This document shows positions 26,901-39,100 of a stretch of 64,000 nt of DNA, in pieces. The notes beneath the pieces are model-generated. The model worked only from the letters and a program-made list of their open reading frames with translations. It was not told the origin of the DNA and searched no databases. The stretch is from Climacteris rufus. Taxonomy: Eukaryota; Chordata; Aves; Passeriformes; Climacteridae. Location: assembly GCA_013398175.1 (NCBI GenBank), contig VZRZ01006827.1, forward strand, positions 1,338,946 to 1,402,945, in the 5' to 3' direction. Positions within the stretch are counted from its first letter, which is position 1; every line of letters starts with the position of its first letter. The position numbers were made by a program, and so were the translations under genes.

Positions 26901-27131
26901 CACGTTAGCTTTACTGGTATATAATTTCTATATACCAGGTAACAGTGAGCACCATAACACTGAACTAACACTGAATAGGGACAGTCAGTACACTGCACCT
27001 AAGTGCTATGCAGTGAAGCATTTTGTCAAATGAGTTTTGCAGTGTGGCTGCAGGAATCAGCAACAACATGTCATCAAACTGTTCAGAGTAGCTTAAGGCC
27101 GTCCACAGCTTGTTATTACTGGGACAAAAGG

Positions 27132-27146
27132 AAAAAAAAAAAAAAA
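27132..27146. repeat. A15 homopolymer
   Basis: This is a run of 15 A on the plus strand (T on the transcribed-sense strand of ANKS1B). No element tail precedes it that I recognise. Confidence 0.8.
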
Positions 27147-28363
27147 GCATGCACATGACATGCTTCTTTTCACACTGACAGCAAGATACTCGAGACAAAA
27201 ATGATACAACTGCATATATTTGATTACATTTGATGCTGCAATACAATTGAAGAAGAATGGGGCATGTCACTTCTTTAAAGAACCGATACATGCACAAAAA
27301 TTTGATCTTATTTTTACTTCTGTACTCTGCAATGATTAGCATACAAAATGAAATTCCACTAGGAAATGTAAGAAATTCACAAATATAACCAATGTACTAC
27401 TATGCATTTAGATTTCTGGCTTAGTTGACAGATGTTTCAAAAAACACATGTAGCCCAATAAATCCCTGATGACTGCTTATGTGCAGATGCTGGAATTAAC
27501 AAGTTATTCCACCCAAAAATGAGCATTATTTCTGTGACATTCTTCTCTCTGATCTTTTCTTCTAATTGAATAATAATATTCAATACTGTATTGTTGTAAC
27601 TATTCTACTTTTTTTTTTTAATATTGCAAAGATTACTGAAATTCAAGACATCAATTCCCTCTCTTTTAGAATAATCTGAAAAGTTGTATGGGCTAAAATT
27701 AGTACCATAATAGCAGAGGAGGTCTGGACTAATGTGTAACAGCATTCGGACAGTAGGAACCAGCTACAAAGTGGAAAATTACAGAATGATCAGAACAGTA
27801 CTAGGGATTCTCTGGTAGCAACATCAGACACTTCAGTATTTAAGAAAAAATGGTAAATGCAAACCAAAAACGTGGGATCTTCCTATTTCTTCAAGTCAAC
27901 CTCCCAAAATACTTGCTAAATTCAATTTTATTAACTGTTTTACTGCTGGTCATATTGGAATAAACTCCAGGTTATCTGGAATTGCATGTGCAGGATATAT
28001 TTGATTATTACCCCTCTCCTGCCACAATGCTGCCCCACAGGGCAAATCCTGAAATATTGCAGTGCCCAGAGTACCCAGGAAGTGAGCCCAGACCAACGAT
28101 AGAGTTCACCTGACCATCATGACTGGTTTAACTGAAAATTTGCAGAAAGATTAAACACACCTGTTGTATAAATTATCAGCATCAATTTTACAAATCCTAT
28201 CCATAGAACTGCTGACAGTGTTAACAGTTAAAACAAACATACAAACAAACCCACCAAACAAAAAAGGTAAAAAACCTACATATTCCCCACACTGAACAAG
28301 CGCTGGTGTAATAATTGGCATATTTTGAAATTAAATATGCTCAAGTCAGCTATGTTACTTAAA

Positions 28364-28602
28364 CTCAAAGAGGACAGGCTTAGATTCGATATTAAAAATA
28401 AATTCTTTCCAGTGAGCATAGTGAAGCACTGGGCCAGGTTGCCCAGAGAAGTTGTGGATATCCATCCCTGGAATTGTTCAAGGCCAGGTTGGATTGGGCT
28501 CTGAGCAGCCCTGTCTAGGGGCAGGGGGCCCACATGGCAGGGGGCTTGGAACTAGGTGCTCTTCAAGATCCTTTCCAACCCAAACCACTCTATGATTCTA
28601 TG
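28364..28602 (+). mobile_element. CR1 LINE 3' end, plus orientation
   Basis: The CR1 3' signature is clear: AGGACAGGCTTAGATT, AATTCTTTCC, GAAGCACTGGGCCAGGTTGC, CCAGAGAAGTTGTGGATATC, AAGGCCAGGTTGGATTGGGC, CTGAGCAGCCCTGTCTAG, GGGGCTTGGAACTAGGTG and the terminal TATGATTCTATGA. It is 5'-truncated with no coding capacity. Its 3' tail faces that of the minus-oriented copy at about 31.1 kb. Confidence 0.97.
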
Positions 28603-31110
28603 ACACTGAATGCCCAGTGGCTTACCAACAGCAGACAAAGCCAAATCCAGTCACACCATATTAAACTTCTATCGCATTTTTCACACAGGGATACTTTATG
28701 CTCTTTCTCAACATGTGGGAACAGAGAGGCTCCAAAGCAGCCTGCTGGTCAGAGGCTTGCTGCAACTTCTCTGGCATCCACAGCTGCAGGGGAAGCAATT
28801 ATTTATTATGCCTATGAAGACACTTGTAAGAGACTTATTATTTCATATCATAAGGATATGAGGTATGTGTCACAATCCTCTGGAATTAATTACCCATCTG
28901 GATACAGATGTCAGTTGTCTTGGTGACAGCATTGCACAAAGGCAGATGGCTGTCTCATATGCCCCATTTCTATACACTGCCATGAGGAACTGATGTTTGT
29001 TCGGCCCCCCTTCACTCAAATAAACAACCGAGATGCAGATTTCCATGTAAGGGCACTGAGAAAGCAAAGGCCAAGAGCCTTCTCTAAGTAAAGTGCTGTT
29101 ACACTGCCGCTCTGCCATTGCCACCCCAGGTCAGATTGAGGCAGGTGAGAATTCATTATTTTTTGCAGGGGTTCTCAGAACAGACTTTGGTACTACCAAG
29201 GCTGCCAGAATGTTTGTCCTGACTTGGGCAGACAAGCCATTTTTGTCATTAAAGTGTTTTCCATATTCTCACTAGTTTAAGAACTGCCTGACTGAAAATA
29301 TCAGATGCTAGTACTTTTGGTTCCACTAAAGATAAAAATAGTAAATTTAATTTTGTGCTTGTAATCGATAACCATTAATATTTCAGTGACAAAAATATCA
29401 AATTAATATTTCATTTAAAAAAATTAGAAAAATGCAGTGAAATCAGACCTGGCAAAAACTGAGAGCTGGCCACTTTTCCTCCTGAGGATCTGTCTCAGGC
29501 TACATGGCAGACTGCTTTTTAAAAACAATTTTTTAATTAAAAAGTTAAATCCAAGGTCTCTTAAGAAATAAGTCACAGTTCAATCATTCTACAAGCCTCA
29601 GATGTAAAGACAAATATTAAATATGTGCATTTTTATCACATTAGGCTCAAACCCCCATAAATCAGAAATTCTAAACATCTATTATACATATAAACACCAT
29701 GATTTTTACAATAATGATTACCTATTCTAAGAAACAAGGCGGAAAATTTTCTTTATGTGAAAAATGGCAAGCACTAAGCAGGTCTGTACACAAAGTGAAA
29801 ACATTCCATTTTCACAGGCAGTAAGTAGAAAAAATATTGGACAATTTAAAAGGTGGAATACATTTCCAAATTGTGTCCTAGAGGATGGACTGTCCCATCC
29901 ATGGAGGACTTGCACTTCCACCTGTGTGTTGAGCTAATGACAGGTCCAGTCACTGGTTCAGAACAGATTTGAAGAATGTGTGGTCACAGAGACCAGAAGT
30001 ATTTCGTGCTTGAGGTCTTCAGTGTTAATCGTATAGCACTACAAGAGAGCAGTTGCAATATTAATATGCTATCCCACAATATTTTGCAGGATTACTTACA
30101 TAGCAGATAAATTATAATTAAAGTTACTGGTACTACAACACATTTCGTAATGAGCTAATAATTTATTTATCTCTTTTTAATAGGCAATTATCAGCAAAGC
30201 ACATTAATCTGTACACAAGCGTGAAATATAGCTCATGTAACAAGAAATGAGATAAAATTAAAATCTCCATAGAAAATTTTAATAGCGCTAAAATTTATCC
30301 TTTTTTCTGATTTTCATTCAATGTCATTGCAGACTTAATTCCAAGCACAAGAAAGAAAAACCCAAACATTCAAGCCCATTTAAAGAATGGGACATTTGTC
30401 TAGTAAATAAATAGCTTTTTAAAAAAAGCCTTCTAATAACATATAGTAATGACACTTTTTACAATATTAGAATCAAACATCCATTCACTGCTTGGAGTAA
30501 AAATGCAGATTACTCCAGCTCACAGTTACAATCAATACTGTCATGAAAAGGTAAGCTCTGTCATATGGGAATAGTATCAGCTAATTATAAAGACATTAAT
30601 ATATTAGAATTGAAAAGAAATTGTTTACTCTTATGTTATGCAATTATATAGTCTGATAAAAGTTGTAGTAAAAGTAGTGAAAAACCTAAGATGGTGTTAA
30701 ATATCCTCTTTTAATACTACAGTTTAATGGAAGTCCCTCTATGTTTGTTTTTTTGTTTTTAAATCATCAACATTCTTTAGATATACAATGACTACAGAAA
30801 GACTGCCTTCAACATACAAAAAGAAAAGCCAAACACTGGAGAGAAGAAGCTGGACCGAGGATCAGAACAAATGTTGTTAAGAAATGCTATTCAGAACACA
30901 TTTAGCTTCTTGGTATATTTGCCAGTTACCAGATGTATGCATGAAGACCTAATTACTTCTGCATTACAATTATTTCAGTTTATAAAACTATTTTTCTGTA
31001 CTGCAAACCATTAATAATAAAAGCATCGATTCTGTTCTTGAATATCTAGTTCAAGCCAGATCCATGCACAGAGGCTATGGCTTCATTCAGGCTGTGCCAT
31101 ATTAGAACCA

Positions 31111-31600
31111 AGGAATCGTGGAATTCAAATTTAAGCTGGAAAAGGCCCTTAAGGTCATAGAGTCCAACCATTGCACTAAAATTGGCAACTCCAACACTAG
31201 ACCATCTCTCTAAGTGCCACATTTACACGTCTTTTAAACACCTCCAGGAATGGTTACTCCACCACTTCCCTGGGCAGCCTGTGCCAGTGTTTGACAGCCC
31301 TTTTGGTGAAGAATCTTTTTCCTAATATCAAAACTAAACATCCTCTGGTGCAACTTGAGACCGTTTCCTCTTGCCCTGTTGCTTGTAACTTGGGAGAAAA
31401 GGTCGAATCCCACATGGCTACAGCCTCCTTTCAGGCACTTGTAACGAGCAAAAAGGTTCCCCCTGAGCCTCCTTTACTCCTGGCTGAACATCCTCAGGTC
31501 CCTCGGTCACTCCTCATCAGACTTGTGCTTCAGACCCTTCAGCAGCTCCACTGTCCTTCTCTGGACACATACCAGCCTGCTATGGAGCGGCTCATACACG
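31111..31600 (-). mobile_element. CR1 LINE 3' region, minus orientation (longest copy)
   Basis: This is a reverse-complement CR1 of nearly 500 bases. It runs from a degraded tail (GGAATCGTGGAATTC) through AGCTGGAAAAGGCCCTTAAG, CACTTCCCTGGGCAGCCTGT, TTGGTGAAGAATCTTTTTCC, CTTGAGACCGTTTCCTCTTG, CCCTGTTGCTTGTAAC, GGCTACAGCCTCCTTTCAGG and CAGCAGCTCCACTGTCC to CTCTGGACACATACCAGCC. It covers the 3' untranslated part and the region just upstream. A 171-codon plus-strand frame that overlaps it is antisense read-through and not a gene. Confidence 0.95.
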
Positions 31601-34575
31601 ACATCACATACAGAAATCCAAAATATACTTATCCGCTACAGTATCCCAGAGTTACAAACTTGACAATGCATTATTGTTCTACTTTTAACATTAACATTTA
31701 TTCACTTTTTAAGGGGAAGAGTTGTAAAAAGTATTGTAATGATAAAAATCTGAAAAGTGTAGGCTTTGATACAAGAGCCGTTTACTACTATGAACTAAGA
31801 GCATGATGCTAAGGTCACAACCTATTCCAATTCACTGCCAAAACACAGGTGAATTGTCCTATGGGTCTCATGAAAACTGTATGAAATTGCTTCCTTAGAA
31901 GATCTGCAGAAAGAAGTACCAGTTTGGTCGTACAGGAGGGATTCTGGGCTGCAGAGCAGAAGCAGCTGCAGCAGAGCAACCTCCAGCAATCTTATTCCTG
32001 GGATCCCATCCACTCCAGAAACAGAGCTGGGAAGTGAGCAGGGGGCAGGTCTCTGTATGGCCAGCTCCTCATCTCCTTCCTTCTTTGATCATGGAAGTGC
32101 TAACACTGGCACAAGTAAATGGGCTGGAAAGTACAGCCAGGGATGGAGGAAAGAGGAAGGGGTGGAAATCTCATTTTCAGCAGCTGCTTGTGCTTACAGC
32201 AGCACAAGCCAAACATGAGATAAACCCACTACAGTGAAAATGCAGCTTCTTTCACAGTGGACCACCCAAAAGAGGAGGGCAGCTAGGATAAAAAAAACTA
32301 TGAAGAACTGTAAAGCAAATGCTTTAACAGAAACCGTGGTCTGTGAGCCCATGCATTTTAGTAATCAGCAATTCCTCTCTTAACAATAATCAGCATACTG
32401 CAGAGTGGCTGCTTAGCCTCGACCATACCACTCTCATTGACAGCATTTGGCACACTGGAGGAAGAAAAATACATTTTGTGACACGCTGGTTATAGGCAGC
32501 ATTGACTTTATTTCTGGATGGCATGTGTTATGCTGTCCAGGAATGTCACCACTGTCAAGATCTTAACTACATTAATTTACAGGAAATATGAACCTACATA
32601 TATGATGTGGTGTAAAGAGGGTCCTCAATTATCACTCTACCTGCACTGCAGCAACAGCCAGAAGACCAATTTCATCACATTTCGTTCAGCAAGGATACTC
32701 CCTAGAAGAATAAACTTTGAATGACTGATAAACTCATTATAGGTTATGGCGTGACAGACAACCTTAGCATAAAAATAATTAATAAAAAATTCTCTATCTA
32801 ATTATTTTTCCAGACATCTTTTACTATACTGGTTTGTAATCTTTGCTCATTAAACAATTACTTCACTAAATGCCAGGCCCTCTCCCCAAGTTTCACACTC
32901 CCATCCACCTTCATCAATCTCATCCTTTAACACCAAACAGAAGCAGCTACTACATATGTAAAAGCTACCAAATCATCTCAACTCCAGCTACAGTAATCTA
33001 CTGTTTTCTTTCAGGTAGTCTGATTGATCACCATACTTTAAATAAATTAAGAGAAATTTTGATTAATCTATGTTCACTTTGGCTTGTGATGTTGCTTGTC
33101 AGATTCTTAATCCCAAATCTTGTACCTTTTCCAAATACATGATATAGCTTTCAACATGCTATTAGTTCTCCCTTATATCCTGGCTTTGTTCATACCCTTA
33201 ATGCTGTCACGAGGGTATCAGTGCTAGTCCTTATCTTAAAAAAAAAGGCAATGGCCACCATGGCAGAGCAGAATCATACATCACAGGCAGAGCCAGCATC
33301 ATCCTGTACTTTGACTCTTAATCTGTGAGGAGGAAGCACAGTGGGTGGGAAAGAACAGGCTCTATAAGCACAGCAGGATGGCTGGATTAACTCTGCCAGG
33401 GGCAGCAAGGGGACAGCAAAAGCATTTCTCAAAATATCTTTTTCTTTCATGCCTTGAGGTAAGACCAGGAAGGAATACCATCAAAAAGTGGGGTTACAAA
33501 AGGATACAAATAAAGGCGCAAAAATATTCATCCATCAATAGCTCAAGTAAGTTCTTCCCATTTGGCTCTGAACAACACAACGAATTCCAACAGAAAATAT
33601 GATTGTGTATGATTTGAGATAAATTGAAACCACAAGGCTGTTCAGATCATACACATCTTCTTGTGCAGCTTCCTTCATTAAACATTCAACATTAGTCTGG
33701 CTTAAGGAAGAAACATTTTTATACATAACCAAATTAGAACAAAGCAAGATGTACTGAAGAGCCCTCCAAACATGAGGATGATTTTGTACTATGGGTTAAA
33801 AAACAAACCAACAAAAAAACTGAACTTCGTATTAACAGTGAAAACTGGCAAAGCTTTGGTCATCTCAAAATTCTTGTCCCAAAGTTCTTTCTGTAAATTA
33901 AAAAGAATATAGATGTGCATATCCTTTTGAATTCCACAGTTTGGGCAGATCCATTATTAATGAAGCATTCTGGCAAAACCCACCAGTGAATGCGTTGTCA
34001 TGGGAAAGGCTTTCTTGCTATAAATTCTATTTGAATTTTCTCAGTAAGAAGGGCTGCACAGGACTGACTCCCCATACAGGATAGTGCAGCATGTCTTCTT
34101 CACCTCCACTCTTCTTTTTCTCTTCACCTTTATCAACCAAGTTCCTGAAAAAGGAAGGTTCTCTTCAAAGGAAGGATAAACTTCATCTCCATTGCTCAGG
34201 CTTTGCTTTTCTTGTTCTTTACCTTAATCCCATCCAACCCATGCAATAAAGTCAAAAGAAGGAAAGACAGTACCATGGATTCCATTCCCCACTCTTCCCA
34301 TCCATAGCAGTACACCAGGAAGTCCTTATTTTGCAGAGTGTTACATGAGGAGATATTTGGACCTGCATAAAACCAAAATGACTTACCAAACCTGTGGGTT
34401 CAGCTAACTGCAGGAAGTCTGAGGCCCTGAATCACATCTACAATGATTTCCAAACCCCACTGAATGTTGTCAAGTATCTCCCCAATCTCTAGTCATGTCT
34501 TTTTATAATTCTGAATATTGTAATTTAGCAAATATCTTGGCAGTGCTACCTTAAACACAGCATTGCTATCTTAAC

Positions 34576-34629
34576 AGTTGGACTCGATCATCTTTGAGGT
34601 CTTTTCCTACCTAAATGATTCTATGATTA
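34576..34629 (+). mobile_element. CR1 LINE 3' tail remnant, plus orientation
   Basis: The sequence AGTTGGACTCGATCATCTTT, GAGGTCTTTTCCTACC and AATGATTCTATGATT is the last 50-odd bases of a CR1 element. It is heavily 5'-truncated. Confidence 0.88.
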
Positions 34630-36444
34630 TAAATATTCTTATCCCAATAATTAACCCCTCTGTTTCTTGAATTATGTTTTTTGTTAATATTTAACCTAAA
34701 TGGTCACTTCTGTATCTCTTGTTCTGTCCGAATTGATTTATGAAAATAATTCATCATTATGAAGTTTTACTTTCTTTTGCAAGTCATTTATCATAACATG
34801 CATGCAATTTTGCAAAACTCTTCTACCAACAGTAGAAATTTGTTTTCTCCTCCTAGTCTAAATGGACATAAAGAATCCATGTATAATCCATAATGTATAA
34901 GCACATTATCCCAGGTGAATTATGAAGGGAACCACACTAGGGGACAGAAATCTACAAGTTTTTATACACGTTCCTCTTGCTACCATGCATAACATTCATA
35001 TATCACTGCCGTTTTTTCATGTTCTGTTGTTGACTGATGTTCAGCCAAATATCCAGTAGCTCTGCTCCTCCTGCCCAAATTATTCCCCCTGTATTGCAGT
35101 TCAGCGATATACTCAGAGCTCATTATATTCTCTCATGTGATCTGTACTTTCAAAATAAATCACTTTCACATTTCTTCAATTAAATCTTATATAACTGATT
35201 CAGCCCATTTATGCATTACAAAGATCATACTCTATTTTAATCCTATTTTACAAACGTTACTATAACGTTAAATAATCACCCTTCAGATCAGAAATAATGC
35301 CATGAAAATCCATATTTGTTTGGGATGACAAGTTTTGCTAGAGCAAAAAAACAGATTAGTTTCTATGCACATTTATATCTCTTAATTTATAGTATTAGGT
35401 ATAATAGCCAGAGGCATTATTGTGAAGCCAATTACGTTTCTATATCATCTTGTCACAAACATGAACTACAGTGCAGATCACATTAACTCACTATAACATA
35501 AGAAATCCTGTCATGAACATTTTACAACAAATCACCACGTGAACTGTGATTAATAATGAATCAGAGCAGTAGATTTATATAAATAACAAGCAAAGAGAAA
35601 AAAATTCTTATTATGGACAATTAGATGATAATGTAACCTACATATTTGCTATGTTCTAATATGTAGCCACATGGGGTATCTTCACGTGACTTACTTAGAC
35701 TTAAAATGTATTTCTGAGTTGTACTAGAGAATTAAAGATCATTTTTAGCTTTTCAAATAAGTCAGTAAGCCTAAATGTAGTCACTGTTAATTAAGCATAG
35801 TTTTAAATAGTGTACTATTCAAGCATACATCTCATTTATGTGAGGTTTTAAATTCTTCCTATGTTTGTGATCCAGATCTGGATACAGAAAATTGTCTTTT
35901 CTCATTTTAAGAATCTTGACATTTAAACTTACTTTCTGCTGTAATATGAATCTTTAAATCAAAAAATATTTTCCATTAATATTTTGTGTCTATATTTTCT
36001 TCTAGAACAGGTATTTCATGGATACTCAAATGCATAAGTAAACGAAATTTCTGAACAGAATTGTAAGCAAATTACTGTGTTACATTTAAAATATGCTTTT
36101 GAAATGTTGTATTATATTTCTGTATTAAAAACAACAGGCTTTCTTAGCAGAGGGCAATTTCTTAATTTTCAGGAACTTTTTCTGTGTTTCACCCTGATTT
36201 AGTCCAGTGATCTTTTATGAATGAACAACAATCGCAAGGAATTTACCAAGAGCTGATTTTCCCACTGAGCCCCTGGGAGTCTTGGGCCCTCCCTGGCTAT
36301 GGGCCTGAAGGACAGGACCAGTACAAGAGTGGTGCAGACAGGTTTTTCCCATCAAAGTGTGGCATGGATGGACCAGGAAAAATTCTCCAGATTCTTCACA
36401 CTTTTAGAATTATACATAAAACAACACAAAACATTTTAAAATCA

Positions 36445-36665
36445 TACAATCATAGAATAAGCTGAGTTGGAAGGGAGCCCTCAGGACCATTGAGTTCGAC
36501 TCCTGGCCCTGCACACGACACCCCAAGAATCACACTATGTGTCTGAGATCACTGTCCAATGCTTCTTGAGCTCTGTCAGGCTCAGGGCTGTGACCACTTC
36601 CCTGGGGAACCTGTTCCAGTTCCCAACCACTGCCCAATCAAAGAAAACACTGAACGTACTGGCTC
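36445..36665 (-). mobile_element. CR1 LINE 3' end, minus orientation
   Basis: Read on the plus strand it starts with the inverted tail AATCATAGAATAAGCTGAGT, then TGGAAGGGAGCCCTCAGGAC, GAGTTCGACTCCTGGCCCTG, CACAC..ACACCCCAAGAATC, CTTGAGCTCTGTCAGGCT and TTCCCTGGGGAACCTGTTCC. This is a standard CR1 3' region in reverse. Its tail faces the short plus-oriented remnant at 34.6 kb. Confidence 0.94.
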
Positions 36666-37589
36666 TTAAGAATTGCTCAGGATATGAAAATGTGTATTTC
36701 AGTTTGGAAAACAGAGGGAGCAGAGCATAGTGCACTGACTAGCACCCTGAAATTTCAAGGTTGCTTCCACACAACAGCTCTCCGCTGGCAAAGCCTTGTG
36801 GGGACTGTCACAGAAGCTTCAGTTCAAAACAAAGATGCTGGTAGGCTGTGGGATGGAGGAGTTTGAAGCACAGTGGAATGCTTCAATGCATAAATTTTCC
36901 TACCACCACCTCATAGTGTGCCCTTCCTGCTTGGAGCTGCTTTGCAGCTGACCCACACCTCCACTGCTGCAAACAGCAGCTGCTCAGGGTCACGCTGCAT
37001 GCGTTGGTGCATGCATCATCTCTGGCACACAGAGGCATCAACCAATGCTCTCATCTTCAGAGAAAGCTAGAACTACAGAACAGTACAATCTACATTTGTT
37101 TTACAGACCAATGGGAAGTAAGACCTTGTACAAGCCAGGGGTTCCTCTGCATCCATGCTCAAGGAAAGCAAACAAATGACAAAATACCATGTGCAAATCA
37201 TAAATCAAAAGATGGTGAGAGACACCACAAGTTACAACTAAGTGCTAACTAGGAATTATATCTGCTGAGAATTTAAAATGCAAATGTTTTGTTAATCCCC
37301 TTCTTAACTGCAGATACAACCAATGCAAGCTCCTGAATTAATAAGGCAAAATGAGAATTTGGAACCTACGAGAGATAAAATGAGTGCCAGAATTTTAAGA
37401 GGATGAATAACACGGGAGAAGAATAGGAAGACCAGAAAATGGGTCATTATAGTAATCAGATGAGAAATAGCTAATGGAAGGATTAACATTTTACAATAAA
37501 ATTAAAAAGCAACTATTTGAAGGATATCAGTAGGTGACATCACAAGGCATTTGTGATAACCAGAGTAGATTATTTTGTCTGTCTCTTCT

Positions 37590-37770
37590 GGCTGTTCACA
37601 TAACTTTCCTACTTTTTTCTTTGCAAATTCAACTTCCTTCCCTCTCCTCTGTCACCCTTCTCCCTCTCTCTCTTCACATCTTATTTTCAGCTCAACAGAC
37701 CCCAAATTCCTTTTCCTTTGCAGTTTTCCTCTAGGTTCCCTTTATTTCTTTGCCACCCATCACCCACCAC
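37590..37770. repeat. Pyrimidine-rich tract
   Basis: This is a stretch of mostly C and T on the plus strand, including CTTCCTTCCCTCTCCTCTG and CTTCTCCCTCTCTCTCTTC. Overlapping frames of about 70 codons are an effect of this composition. No motif or element was recognised. Confidence 0.5.
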
Positions 37771-39080
37771 CCAGCTCAGCAATTTAATCTGCACTTGCAA
37801 CCATATTCCCACCTCATCCAGCTGACCACTGCAGAGGTGACAGGGAGAAATGACAGCAAAAGAATGAGCAAACACTGCTGACCAATGAATAAGGCAAAAA
37901 GTCCAGGGAAAAATGGAAAGGAAGCAGTTGGATTATTAATAAAATCCAATTTGATTTAATGGGATCTGCTCTCCTCCATAAGCAGTAAAATAACCATGTA
38001 ATAAATGTCTTTAATGTATATTTAATGTCTATTATATACGTTATTTACAGGATAACCACTCAAGTTTGCAGAAAAAGACCACCTCATTCCTCAGCAATCT
38101 CTGTCCTTATTTTGCAGCTCTAGGATACGGTTGAAATGAAGAGAACAAACACCCACATATGTTTCTATTCTTTCGTGTCTGTGCAGTCTTGTGTACAAGT
38201 GGTGCTGCAAGGAGCACTGCAACCACCTCCCCTCATCAGCTGTGACCTGGGACGACTGAGCATACTACACACATAGCATGATTGCTTAATTCTTTGTTGA
38301 GATCAAACATATTGAGGACACAATGTTTTACCAATAGGAAGCATTTTACAGATGGCTGGCTATTCAGTAACATTTTGAAGAAAGAACTGATTTTGTGAAC
38401 ATGGGCTCCTCCTATGAATTATTATTTGTATAAAACTGTGCATTTAATTTTTAGCTATTTAAAATCTCATTAAATCTCTTCACCAGGATACATTTTCTTA
38501 CTGTCTAAACTTAAAATTATTACTGTGTCACGATGCAAGAAATACCCAGAAAATATCAAAATTTACTCCTGTATGTTAGCATTGTATCATTTTGATTAAA
38601 AAATTCCATAAGCCTCCAGGAACAGGCATGTATGTTAAAATCATCTAGGGTCATCTTTAGCAATTTACAAGCTTCAGTGGTTCAGAATTTCATATTTTTA
38701 AGAAAATATGGCATGTGTTTGTATCAGCAAGTTTCATACCTCATTATCCATCTCCCTCCTACACCTTTCTAGTATAAAAGCCCCTTTTGCTTGCTGACAG
38801 AATACTAATTTGGCTTCATTTAAATGCTAAAGCAATGTAGTCCAGCTATCTCATTTAAAATATGTGTAAAGCTGTGAAACAATTGACAAGCACAATGAAG
38901 AGTGTCTACCGTAAGATTTGCATGGAATTATTTTTCAATAGGCACTAAAAAGCCAAAAGCTTACACTAGCCATCTTTTCTGTTCCCACACATATCTCTTT
39001 AAATCAGGGAAGGGAACTCACAGCTCACTACTGCATACGACATGTTAAGATTAAAGGCCAGGTGATGCATATCCAGAATA

Positions 39081-39100
39081 CATATATATATATATTTATA
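39081..39100. repeat. (TA)n microsatellite
   Basis: A short TA dinucleotide run (CATATATATATATATTTATA) within AT-rich intron. Confidence 0.8.

Noticed and set aside
31291..31806. Plus-strand open frame of 171 codons
   Set aside because: Its first part is the antisense of a CR1 3' region and the rest is AT-rich intron.
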